A stretch of DNA of 64,000 nucleotides from Takifugu bimaculatus (Eukaryota > Chordata > Actinopteri > Tetraodontiformes > Tetraodontidae). The stretch covers positions 3,360,014 through 3,424,013 of the forward strand of contig CP034987.1 in NCBI GenBank assembly GCA_004026145.2, written 5' to 3'. Each line of letters opens with the position of its first letter. The stretch's first letter is position 1. The notes under the pieces are model-generated. The model searched no databases, was not told where the DNA came from, and saw only the letters and a list, made by a program, of their open reading frames with translations. Positions 1 through 11,148 of the stretch are shown piece after piece. The position numbers were made by a program, and so were the translations under genes.

Positions 1-524
1 CAACTCGGTATCATCGTGGGGGAGTAAAACGTCGAGCCTCACTTTTTTGTGCAGTCTGCCACCATATCCATGGGTGAAGTCGTACCAGTTGGTTTCAGCG
101 AACGCCTCATCTTCGTCCGAGATTTTCTCCAAGTTTTTCTTGAGTTCCTGCAGCGTAAAATCACAAGCAAGTCGAGTTAGGATAGGAAGGCTCCTCCGGC
201 CGCCCGTGCACGAGGCGAGCAGCAGACGCTGTTAGCATGTTAGCCGTGAGTAGAAAAACAGCGATCCTCATGGGAGGCCTGGATGTGTATCAGAGTTCAG
301 ACAGCAGGTGGTTCCGACTCCAACCCCCCACCCAAGACCCAAACAGCATCACCAGAACGGGGAGGAATGGAGAGAATGGCTTCCTCATTCTAAAACCAGC
401 GTACCTTTTGCAGGTTTTGACAGTCCTCCAGACCGATCTCGCTTAGGATGTTTTTCACAGCTTTGCGCGCCTTTCGGATCTTCTCAATGTTTCCAACAGG
501 AAGCTGATACATTATTAAAAATCC
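1..524 (-). CDS. unidentified gene, 5' coding exons (partial, runs off the window)
   Basis: Two exons on the minus strand join in phase 0. Exon 524-405 follows a good acceptor (TTTTCTACAG) and ends AAG before GTACGC. Exon 147-1 follows ACGCTGCAG and stays open to the window edge. The likely start is the ATG of the MYQLPVGNIEKIRKARKAVK stretch (511-509), five codons into the exon. The predicted protein continues through NILSEIGLEDCQ, an acidic and basic helical stretch (ELKKNLEKISDEDEAF), then WYDFTHGYGGRLHKK. It is charged, with no signal peptide or membrane segment in the visible ~85 residues. A probable non-coding first exon ends at 1285 before GTAAGATC, inside a CpG-rich region. I do not recognise the family. 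Exon structure is well supported; function is unknown. Confidence 0.6.
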
Positions 525-1284
525 CTGTAGAAAAGACAACAGTCACCACAAACTGCCTGGAAATTTAGACAGTTTAAACAGTTTTTAAAACACATTTTTA
601 TCCCGTTTATCTGAGGCACCAGTTCATGGGATCGGAGAAGGCATCGGCACTGGTACGAATCCAAGAATCAAGCGACAAAACTGTTGATTTCTAGTTGAAA
701 AGTCTGCACTGATGTTCTTAGGTGGCTCTTTAGGGTGCAGCTCTGGCTGCAGACGCCCAGCAGGCCCCCTTCAGTGCCACTCAGGAGGTTGTTAACTCCT
801 CAAACCCAGGGAACATGCGTCCTGGACCAGGCTGCTGGAGCCAGATATCAAACACAGAAAGTGAAGCACTCCTGAGTCCTCCTGGGTGCAGCGGGTTCGC
901 ACCAACAACCCAGCAGCAGTTCTTCCAAAGGCAACAGAAAGGCTCCAGTTTCCTATCAAACCAACCTGCTGGGAGCGAAGTGAGGCTCGTGTAGTAAGTA
1001 TGTAGTAACACAGCAGTAATGTGCAGCACGTTAATAACAACCCTCCTGCTCACACAAACTTCTGGAGTTGCACGATGTTGAATTGTTTCAAGAAAAGCGT
1101 GCACACCCCGGCCCCTTTGGCACCGATGCCACCCAGGGGGTTGCTGTGACTCCTGCCCTCATTAAAAACGCCTGCCTTCCTCCCACCCCCCCACCACCAC
1201 CCACCATGCTGACAGCCAAACGCCGGGACAAACCCGACGTCGCCGCCGCCTCCAACCGCGCACACCTGCACCACGGGATCTTAC

Positions 1285-1640
1285 CGCGTCCGATCTGCAG
1301 CTCGGGTAACGTTCGCCGTCGCCGTGCCCCCCCTCAAACAACGTTTTCCCCACTTCCTCCGGCCCTCAACTGTGCGTCGGTAAGCTGCGTCCGCTCCCAG
1401 TGGCGCCCGCGGATCCTCACGCCAGCGCCGGCAACATCCCGTCCGCGCACCGCGGTGTGAAGAATGTTGTCAAATGCGTGCGCGGTTACCAGCGGGCCAT
1501 CAATAGAAGTTCTGGTTTTTTTTTTTTTTGCTCTTGCTTTTGTCCCTTTCTTCCCCTTTTGAGGAAAAAAATGGCGCTTAAGTTCAGGATCTGACGTAGC
1601 CGACCTCATTTGCATAGCGCACAAACTGACCAATGGGAGT
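1285..1640 (-). promoter_or_regulatory. CpG-rich promoter and probable non-coding first exon of the unidentified minus-strand gene
   Basis: GC- and CpG-rich DNA surrounds a good minus-strand donor (GTAAGATC at 1284-1277), which suits a 5' untranslated exon spliced to the coding exon at 524. A CCAAT motif lies at 1630-1634 (read on plus). A T run sits at 1508-1520. No TATA box or transcription start can be fixed from sequence alone. The ORFs crossing here are low-complexity shadows. Confidence 0.4.
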
Positions 1641-3690
1641 CTTTGGTGACTAAAAGCTGAAAAAAAGTTTTTCTTCTTTTACCAGGACTGTTATCCATGG
1701 TTGCGGAGTGCCGCCGGATCCAATTGATGATCCTGTTTTGAAATCTCCTGCAATAACTGGTTCTTTAGAGAGCGTCTGGGATCTACAATGAATAGCTAGG
1801 TATGGGGGCGTGGCTACTGCGAGGCCCCCAGACGGTCACGTGATATGTGACCAAGGTTAACCAATGAGGCGTCTCAAAAATGGGCTAAATGGGCGGTCCT
1901 TGTGTCGTGACGTCACATCATGCTACATTTTTCAGCCAGTTAAAAATGACATCATTTTGATAATTGAGGGGAACTAAAATTGCTCTTTTAGCTAGCTTGG
2001 TGTTCCAGACTAAAGCAATTTAAACTAGAAAAGCACTCGGAGAGAAGCTTCTAAATCGCCCTCTTGTGGAGGTTGTTGAACTTACAAATCACTACAAGTT
2101 AACCAGTATTGGTTTTGTAGTATAGTTTGTATATATATTTATATATAGGCAGTAGCAATACAACATTAAGAAGGTTGCTTTTGATCAAACCCATTTGGAT
2201 TCGGAATGTCACAAGTCCCTGTCCCTCAGGAACACGGAACACTGCCATAACGGAACTCCTCTGTTCTCTGGCCCATTATCAACATTTTTGTTGCTAACAA
2301 GCAGTCAACCACTAACTGCCACATAACCTCCATGGCAGAGAACAAAAAACAAACTGACCAGCTACTACCACATTCTAGCGTATGCTAACTGTTGGTTTCT
2401 GTGTTTTGCGATATCAAATATGTAATTGCTTCTTAAAATCTTAAATCTCCAACTGAATAATGTACACTTGGCTATAACGTTTATAGCACTAGCATGCTAT
2501 CCGACCTACGCTCAAGCGAGGAAGTGCTGGAATTGTGGCCTTGACCTTTCCCAAGAATAACAGTTAGCACGGCAACTAATCTCAGGAAAGTGAGTAAATT
2601 TGCCAGTGACAGCTATGTATACTTTCTGATAAATTTATTTGCAGGAGTATATAATTTGATTTGGTGCGCGAGTTAGCGCTGAACGTTCCCGAGACCATCC
2701 ACAGTTGCCAAACATGATCAAGGGGTCCAATTTCCACAGGCTTAAATTTTGTTAGTCATATTTGATTAAGAAAATGTCATTACTCACACATCAATCGAGT
2801 AAGGCCTAAAAACTTAACGATGGCTAACTCAGGTGGTTGGTGCTAACTTCGCCATACTTTGTAAACCACCATGCATCAGGAGCAACTGTAGGATTCTGAT
2901 ACTGGACAGTTTTCAGGAACATCTGCCCTATAAAGGGTAGCGGCCGCTTTTCTTGCCACTGCTATCATGTAACATGTCTTTAAACATGGAGTGAAAGAGA
3001 CATCTGCAGTCAAAGCCTCCATTCATATCCCATCTCAGCGATGATTAAAAGAGCCTCTCAGGCTAAGCAACATGGCCAATTGCCTAATTACCACAATCAT
3101 GTGTTAAGTCATGTCGCCAAGTGGTTACTTGACTTATAACCTCACACTTGAACACACTTTCACATATGTTTAGCCTCTTTAAGAAATTTTGATTTCAGAT
3201 CAAAAAATGTTGAATTCAACCAACCAAGTGGGCAAAGAAAAAAAGACACACACACGCACGCAAGAGCATTTTGGTCAGAAGTGTATTAAATTAATCACTT
3301 TCATTACTTTAACAAGCACAATTTACAGTCAAAAAACAGGCTATGGTCCATTGATGCCTTAGATAAGCAGGTAATTAATACATTAATCATTTGTTACACA
3401 AGGGCACAAAACTTCAAAAACTGCACCTTTGTTAGGTGGTGTTTGCATTGGTTGACGCTTCAAATGTTGCTGTACACGACTGCGTTACGTCTCTTCACAA
3501 CGTCAGAGACGTGAAAAGTCTGGCCTGTTACTGTTGTGTGCGCTGATACAGAGCTATTTAAACAACCAAGTCAGCATTTCCTCTAGAAATTTAGAAGCTC
3601 CTAATGGTCCAAATTATAACTGAACACAGGTTAGAATATATAAAAAGTAAGAACATATCAAAGATCTCAAAATCCAGAGCTGCATTGGTA
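1641..3690. other. intergenic spacer, mostly AT-rich and without genes
   Basis: No splice-linked coding sequence was found on either strand. Isolated motifs are an E-box-type palindrome (GTCACGTGAT, 1835-1844) and a CRE-like site (TGACGTCA, 1908-1915). Both lie within 650 bases of the CpG-rich first exon and may be distal promoter elements. The rest is AT-rich unique-looking sequence. Confidence 0.35.
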
Positions 3691-4549
3691 AATGTGGTTT
3701 TTATTTTGCCCAAAACAATTGTTATTTTTTTGTTTTTAACCCAGATTCACTTCATTTTATTCAAAGCAGGGCGTGCACCACGATGCATCGTGCTTTTTTT
3801 TTGGGAGACCTGTGAGGTCAGGAAGTGGAATCACAGCAGTTTCTGTGGAGCATTAGGAAACGCTTCAGTACGTTATCAGGGAAACACTGTTGGACAGGTC
3901 AGAGCAAAACACCTGGGGAGAGCCCACCTAAAGGAGGGGCTCTGAAGACGCCCCGCTAGGATCTGAGGCCAATAAATAAAAATGTATGGAGGTGACATCA
4001 TGTTGCAATTAGAAACGATGAACAGTGAGCAGTTTAAAGTACAGATTCCATATGACACTTAAATCCTCTACAGACTAAATGTATTTGTTGTGAAAAGACT
4101 ACAGGATTTACATGACAGATGACTGATCGAAAAGAAATGATTTCATTAGACTTTTTCTGTAAACTGAATTTGATTTAGGAAACAAACTACCCCCGAGACA
4201 CGGGGGCCCATCTCCAATGAGTCGTCCATTTTGTTGCATAATGTCATTTGATCCGGAGTTCTTTTATAGCTGACAGATTTCTTTTTTACAGTCCAGAGGG
4301 AGGAGCAGAAATGAAAACCTTCAATAGTAACTTTGTGACGGCCAGGGTTATATCCAATTCAGAGGTATAAAAAGATCGAATTCCTGGGAGGAATAACTGA
4401 GCACGGCATTTCTCAAGACGGCTGGAATGTTGACTACATTTAAGCCCCGGTCCTGGCTAACTCGCCTGACCTCCCCTTTCACAAAGCAGATGAAAGCAGA
4501 GGCCGAGGAGGAGCTGTGCAATGTAAGCCAGGATGGGGCCAGAAGGTAG
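3691..4549 (-). other. azin1: azin1 3' untranslated region (approximate)
   Basis: This is non-coding sequence downstream of the azin1 stop codon on the minus strand. Candidate minus-strand polyadenylation signals (AATAAA, seen as TTTATT on plus) occur around 3700 and at 3756-3761, so the transcript probably ends near 3.7 kb. The boundary is inferred, not proven. Confidence 0.4.
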
Positions 4550-7500
4550 TTATGCACTATACTGAACCATGGAGAAATTCTTCATGGCATTATCCAGTGC
4601 TACTCCAGCCTCCTGCATCTCAAACCTGTGGGAAACACCAAGGACAGGAATGAGTTCTCTCCAAATTCTTCATACATCTGCTTTGCTGGCATGCTGACAC
4701 GGACCAGACCTACCAGTCAGAGGTGGAGACCGTGTAATAGACGGGCAGCTGGAGGGAATTGAAATCCTCCAAGCCACAGGCTCCCATGTTTGGGAATAGA
4801 AGCCAGTCTCCGACACTGAGCTCAGGGAGGAGGCAGCGCTCCACCACATGATCCAACTGGTCCAAGGATGGACCCCACAAGCTGCTGGGGTACAGCGCCT
4901 CCTCAGCAGAAAGCACATGCTGGACAGAAGAAACAAAGAAGCGTTACTGATTGGACTTTTCTTCACAGCCGGTGGCAAGCTAAATAAGGAATACGCCACC
5001 CACGGACATTTCCTCTATCGTCAAGTCATCTCCAACCACGTGGAAGCCACAAAGCACTTTTGCAACAAGTTAATATAGGAATGCAGTCACAGGACCCAGC
5101 CGGCCTGGGGAGCTGCCGTTTAAACTATCTTACCCTGAAGCCATCGCTCTAGTTTGATCTGCCCCACCAACACAAACCGAGGCGTCGCCATCAGCCGACA
5201 GTGACAAACGATTACCAATCTACCAGCATCGCTCTCATATGTACATCAACTACCAACGCGATGGTCTCCATACATGGCCGAGGATTTTCAGTCTCTTCTG
5301 CTCTGGGCAGAAAGTCCAGAAAGTCCAGAAATGGGCAATAAACCTTCTTCTGATTCTGATTCTCTAATTTGGGTGGCCTTGAGTTCTTTTATAGTGCCAT
5401 TCTGATTTCCAGGCCCTTCTCGCTGTGCAGACAGAAGACACCACTTTCCCCTATTATCACAGTTGGTTCCTTAGTGCAAAGGTGCTGCGCAGTAGTGGGA
5501 TGTAAATACCGGTGGCTTCTCATTTATTAGTCTTTCAATGACAGGGGAGATGTGCCCAGCCTAAGAGGGAATGCATTTTAACAGACACCCGCGGCCTGTG
5601 CCTAAAGATCCTGTAGCTTCAAAAGCCTCGGCTGCATATGAAAAGACCAGGAACCTAATTCAGTCCTCGATTATACATATACTAACCCAAGTCCGACCCT
5701 GCTTCTCTAAATGCGTGACCCATTTCCATATTGAAAAGAGAAGCGCCATCTGATGCTTCAGGAGCGTGTGAACGGGGCTGAATCGGGATGATCTACTGAC
5801 CTTGTGCACTGATGGGGCAGAGATGGAATTTCCCAGCAGCTTGCAGCTGAATGGGCCATAAACACCTTCATTCATGTAGTACAGGAACTCGGTACCTTCA
5901 TTGTTCTCACCTGTATGAAAACACCGGGTCAGAAATCCAGAAATGGAGTATTTTGTGATGGATCAAAGAAAAACATTGAGTCAGAGAAATCACCTTGAGC
6001 CAAGTTGTCCCAGTGGTGGTTCACCATCTTTTTGCCGATGACAGCGATGGCCAGACAGAAAGACGAGGCCACGTAGAAGTTCCCTGGTTGGGCCAACACT
6101 TGCACACCAGACAGTGGGCTGAAGTACGCGTCTAGCAGAGGCTTGAGTGCAGACTCCACCTGCGATCACATAGAATAGGCTTTAGAATGTTTTAAAAACA
6201 AAATTCTGTTCAATTTTGGATATTCAGATATTGAATTATTTTGAAATAAAAGCCTACACTTAAAATATCAAAAATAGAGGCAGGCCCAGTATGTATGGTC
6301 ATGCATTGCGTAATTAATGATCAAAGAAGAGAATAAAATGCAAAAAACTGCTAAATAAAACTGACACTGTTAGTGATATTACCACTTTCAGAGAAAAACA
6401 TACAAGAACCACAAGACAAGCTGAAACCATACCTGTCTGAGCTGGAACTCTGAACCAGTAAATCCACTACCAATATCCAGAAGGTTCATGTTAAAGCCCA
6501 GATCCACCTAAACCGCAACATTAAACAAATAGTCCCAAAGAAAGTCCAATCAGATCATGAACCTAAAGGAAATCTGGCGCAAAGTCATAATTTTAGAACC
6601 CCAATCTGTTGACATACCCCCATGTCAAACACACAGCGAGCATCTGACAGCGCGTGGGTGTAGGCCTCTTGCAGGTCTTGGCAGGAGCTGGGAATGTGGA
6701 AGGACACACCCACCACCTGGAGTTCCAGTTCCTTGGCTGCTTCAAGCAGGTGTCGAGCGCTCTTCAGAGAGAAGCCGAAGGTCATGCTGGTCTCTGCGGC
6801 ATGGGCCTGGGTGGACAACTGCAGCAGTAACCTAATAGCAATCAAAACAGGAATGAGACGCCAACTTAAAGGCACATTCTACCCAAAAATACGAGACACA
6901 CAATTTACCTGCAATCAAAAGGTACAGGGTGAAAGTTAAAAAAAAGTAATAGCGCTCAAAAATCCTTACTTTGCATTTGGGTGCAGGCGGGAAATCTTGA
7001 TCAGCTCGGCCTTGTTTTCACACACAAGGTGTTGAATGTTGTTCTTGGCTGCATACTTGATGTGCGCCTGCTGCTTGCAAACACCTGACAAGATGATGGC
7101 TTCCGGTGGAACACCGTGCTCCAGCACCAAACTCATTTCAGCCTAGGTATAAAAAACAGAAATTAACAGAGCGTCTAAACCCCGAAACACAGCGAACAAA
7201 AAAAGCAACAAATCTGTTGCATAACTGGAAAAGGTGAGAGTTAATCTGAAAAGCAATTAAATGAGTGACTGTAATTGTGCTTTCATAACAGGATGAAGCA
7301 CTGTGCAGCATGTGTTAATGATTACTTAAATGTAGGAAGTTCAAAATGTACCTTGTTGACACAAACAAAGCCCAGACCCAAGGAGGCCAGCACCTCAATC
7401 ACAGCAGGGCTACTGTTGCACTTGACTGGGAAATAGGGCTGGAGCAGTGGCGAGACGCTCTGCCAGCACACATGCTGACGCATCAGCGCACCCAGGTCTC

Positions 7501-7752
7501 CCACCACAAAGGCAGTCTTATCCACCTGATAGGCATGGGGGGGGAAAATGTCAGGGGGGAACAACAGGTACATCCAAATTTGATCAAGAGAAGATAATTT
7601 GGGTAATATTTCACTGGAACCCGATTTTAAAAATGTGTTGCCAAACTGACCAAAGTCTGTTCACAGATGTGTCCATCAATTACATCTTCAAGAGTTACTC
7701 CTCCCTCAAGGAGTTCAATAGTGTAGTTGGGTTTGTCAGTGAGTCCTTTCAT
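4550..7752 (-). CDS. azin1: antizyme inhibitor 1 (catalytically dead ornithine decarboxylase homologue)
   Basis: Nine coding exons on minus: 7752-7651, 7525-7352, 7142-6970, 6831-6618, 6507-6433, 6159-5994, 5910-5801, 4919-4714, 4625-4550. All junctions keep frame and give 431 residues (human AZIN1 is 448). The start MKGLTDKPNYTIELLEEGV matches the AZIN1 N-terminus. The family binds antizyme more tightly than ornithine decarboxylase (ODC) does, freeing ODC and raising polyamines. The ODC fold is clear: VKCN keeps Lys69, then VVGVSFH, LDIGSGFTG, and SLWGPSLDQLD near residue 352. The ODC catalytic Cys360 position is Leu357, the Asp332 position is Glu316, and the glycine loop carries Ser235, so decarboxylase activity is not expected. 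Linkage to atp6v1c1 and baalc supports azin1 over azin2 or odc1, although the missing Cys is also AZIN2-like. Introns hold no other gene. Confidence 0.93.
5346..5364. repeat. TTCTGA hexamer tail, possible 3' end of a decayed retroelement
   Basis: Three tandem copies of a TTCTGA/ATTCTG unit lie inside the azin1 intron between 4920 and 5800. They are preceded by a short tandem AGAAAGTCC motif at about 5310-5330. Such hexamer tails often end fish non-LTR elements, but no coding remnant was recognised next to it. Confidence 0.25.
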
Positions 7753-8266
7753 CTCAACCGTATTCCGCTAAGCCGACAATCATAAAGAACGAGTTCAAAA
7801 GTCACGACTGAGCCAAAGGGGTCCTGCCGGTATGCAACAAACTGGAAAAGAGAGGAGAGAAGGGACCGTTAACTGCCAGGGATTTCACATTGATTTGAGC
7901 ACGTAACTTAGTGCCATTTTGTTCTTGGATACAATTATGAACCTGGTTACATTAATTGAAATTTGAACATCTTCAATAAAGCGTGAAGATGGGGGCATCA
8001 CAAAATGTCACTTTTCTTAATCGACATAACAGATATTATTACAAACGCAATAACTTTGACTCCTAATTTAAAAAGACATTGAAAATGATTTTGCACATTT
8101 GCCCAAATGACACTGAAACACATCAACGTTGCATAACGCCAGTTTGTTAACCAAAACACTGATCCTGGACTTTGGCATAGTTGTGTGCATTTCTGAAGAG
8201 CGAGCCGTGCACAAGGAACTCTGTGTGACTTACATGGACAAGTCAGGAGATGGACCTGTCCCACTA

Positions 8267-9179
8267 TCAGCTAGGATCCCAAGGCGGCTCAGCGTTGAAG
8301 TCAAAGTGCTCCCTGTAAAGAGCCGCCCCTAGGCCCACCGGATAGCGCTCATACACCTGTGCAGAGACTGGGGAGCCCTGAAATACAAAAGACACACAAA
8401 TCATTATTTATCTAACAACAGAAATCATATGGATAGATGATCACAAGCTGACAAATAGCGTGTCAAAGGTTGTCACTACCAACCCATCGTTATAAAGTTA
8501 TACACAAGTACATCCACACAGTTGCTGCCGGAGCAAAAACTTTAATGGATCAATATGTTTGGCAACTTCTGTTGACGTGTCTTAAGTTTAAACCCCGTTA
8601 AATACGTATTGTTTGATTTATGGCTGAGCTATTACGTCACGAGTACCTCTTTTAAACATTAATACTTAATATCGACAAACCTTTCCAGGTGTTCTAGTAG
8701 AAACGACGTCTCCGGCTGACAGGTTATATCATTGCTATATACGCCACCGTAAGAATGTGTGTTTTAAATGTAAAAAGAATTTAAAAATAAAAAACATGGA
8801 CATTGATATATGAAACGCCATGGCAGCCACACACAGAACAGCTAATGTTAGGCAAGACGAATGTAGCATGTCGAAGGAACACGTTAGCAACATTGCTGTA
8901 TTTTGATAATAAACCCACCAAACTCGGCTCTAAAATAAGATGCACGTAAACCCCAGAATGAGACAACCACGTAGCTTTAAAATCCGCGCATATTTTTATT
9001 AACAGCACGTCATAAAATACTGGAATCATTCAATCGCGCCGTTATGTGCGGCAAAGACTAGCCCGCCATGTTACGTCCGCCTGCTGAACCCAAGGAACTC
9101 GACCCGTGCATTGCGTTTTACTTACGTGAGATAACGGCCAGAATGTTTTGGAAAATCGTCTTCTCTTTTTCGGCGGAAT
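8267..9179 (-). promoter_or_regulatory. azin1: conserved upstream reading frame (uCC) of azin1 with AUU start and C-terminal PPW stall motif
   Basis: In the azin1 5' leader, a 54-codon frame runs from an ATT at 9179-9177 to the donor at 9126, then over exon 8377-8234 to TGA at 8269-8267. The first part reads IPPKKRRRFSKTFWPLSH, and the last residues are REHFDFNAEPPWDPS. The exon joins to the main-ORF exon (7841-7651, ATG at 7752). AZIN1 mRNAs are known to carry a conserved non-AUG-initiated upstream frame; polyamines stall ribosomes at its Pro-Pro-Trp end and queued ribosomes increase AUU initiation, repressing the main frame. The intact frame across a splice junction, the AUU and the PPW ending all fit that element. 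The upstream frame stops well before the main ATG, so it is not part of the inhibitor protein. Confidence 0.85.
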
Positions 9180-9400
9180 TTTTAAAGAGTAGCTGGGGAC
9201 AACAATATAAGAAAGAAGACGGCCCGTTTTTGCCATATGTTCAGTTAAGCGGACAAGTGTCGCTGGATTCACGTCGTCGTCTTCTTCTTCTTCTTCGGCT
9301 GATGGGTGGAGAACTACTGAGCCGTGAGGGGAAGTGGAGAAGGCAACCAACGGTTAGTGGGCGGGGCCATGTCGCTACTTCCGCCAATGAGCTTTCACAA
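9180..9400 (-). promoter_or_regulatory. azin1: azin1 first-exon leader and promoter
   Basis: Sequence upstream of the uCC start on minus includes a GC box (GGGCGGGGCC at 9359-9368), an ETS-type site and a CCAAT motif within ACTTCCGCCAAT at about 9377-9388, all typical of a TATA-less housekeeping promoter. An ATG at 9236-9234 is in frame with the uCC and would matter if transcription starts above it. The transcription start cannot be fixed here. Confidence 0.4.
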
Positions 9401-10113
9401 ATCCTGTGCGCTCACACCAAATATGTATTTCCGGGTGGACACAGACGGACCGATAAGTCTCTGGCGTTACGTAACCGTAAACTTTCCATTGATGGATAAC
9501 TTGCTCTCACAAGCGAGAACATACAGAAGACAGCTGAGATGTAGCTGTTACTCTAGGCTATTTCACATAGTACACTTACAGGAAAGTGGTAATAAGTTGT
9601 TAGCTGCACTGACACCCACGATCGTGATTGAATCCCATGAAAGCAGCTATTTTAACAGATTAAACACTGACTTCTGCTGGATATACATTCCTCAGTATTT
9701 TGTGACATTTGTTTATTTGTATTATGGCTTGTATTATGGAATTGTGCTTTTATTTTACCTCTTTAGGGTCATATGCATTTTCTGCCACTTCAGAATTCCT
9801 CTTCTTTTTTATTTACTGTAAAGTTTAGGTATTTGAGTGTACGAAAAAGACATTTTCAGCTTCTTTAATGAAAACTGCTTTCATGTTTTGCTTGCAAAGG
9901 CAAGCACTGATCTTAACGCCACATTTTGTCAAGTAAATGAAAAACAAAATCATATGGCCTTACCCAGTGCTTTATAAAATAGCACAGTCATTTAAAATGC
10001 TGAAATGTTTCCATAGCTGTCTGAAAATCAGTGTATTACTGAAATTTAGGTGAGCAAATATGTATTGTCAGTAAGGTCCAAGTCATTTCGTGCCCTGGAA
10101 TACACCAGCAGTC

Positions 10114-10322
10114 ATTGGTCCGTGAAGGCAGCATTAGACTATGCGCATGCGCAAAACGAAGGTCCTGATCAGCTGACCAAGTTAGCCTGTCGTTTGTAGG
10201 ACCATTGAGTCAAAAAAAATCCAACAACCTATTACTGAAATTATTATTAGATGAATGGATGCTGCAAATATTTAATTGAATTAAATCGCTTTTGCCAGGT
10301 GTCGGAGTCGTTAATCCCGTTG
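10114..10322 (+). promoter_or_regulatory. atp6v1c1: atp6v1c1 promoter with NRF1-type palindrome and non-coding exon 1
   Basis: A perfect NRF1-type palindrome (TGCGCATGCGCA) occupies 10142-10153, with an ATTGG (inverted CCAAT) at about 10114. A strong donor (GTGAGT) at 10323 ends a probable 5' untranslated exon that splices to the coding exon near 11144. Downstream, at 10573-10582, GTCATGTGAC differs by one base from the CLEAR element consensus used by TFEB on lysosomal and V-ATPase genes. Confidence 0.45.
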
Positions 10323-11148
10323 GTGAGTACGATATTATACCGATTGTTGTAGTCGTGACATTGTGAGATGGCAATGCAAACAAGCTGTTGTCTCAAGCAA
10401 GCTAACAGGGAATTTAACCACTCGTTGCAACCAGTTTATTTTGTTGCCTCTTCGTATTTTTAGTCAACAGAAAGAAAATCAAACCTAACGAGAAGCCACG
10501 GTAGATCCGCGTCCGTAATAATGAACGCAGAGCTAGAATTTAGTATTCAATTCTTTTCGAGAACAGAAACTGGTCATGTGACAGTCATTCGTCAGACATG
10601 GACATGTGAGTGTCCACACTCATGATTAATAGTCCATCCACAAATACAGAAATGTCTAAATTAGAAAAAGGGACAACTGGGTATTTCAGTGGGAAAAGTA
10701 CCCCTCATGTAAAAAATAAATATGAACACTGTAAACTTTTTGGAATTTGTAGTAGCTCATTTTTTTTATTTAGATATGCACAATGTTGACTAATGTAAAA
10801 CAACATAATTTCTATTATAGGAACATTTAAATTATTATTGGCCTTTGAGGTTTTAAAATTAAAGTGACATATTACTAATCTGTACATGGAGAAAGTATAA
10901 CTTTGACATATATTTAATAGTACATTTTCTTTTGTTCAGCAGTGCTTAAAGTCTATATTTCAGTGTGAAGATATAAGATATATTTTGTTCAGATAACAAT
11001 CAGCCCTCTATTTTGTTTACTTTTGGATAGTTTTCACGTGTTATTAGATCTAAATAAGATTGTGTTGCCGCTGTACAGCCGTCTCAATCCTCCTTTTGTC
11101 ACCGTGATTTCTTCACATCAAAGTGGAAAAAGCTTCTTCCCAGCAGCC

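Noticed and set aside
1068..1633. Overlapping ORFs of 99 to 130 codons on both strands
   Set aside because: They lie in a CpG-rich first-exon region with low-complexity Pro/Arg/Gly composition and have no splice-linked partner.
9324..9821. 165-codon plus-strand ORF near the azin1 promoter
   Set aside because: It is antisense to the promoter, its hydrophobic tail comes from T-rich DNA, and no homology was recognised.
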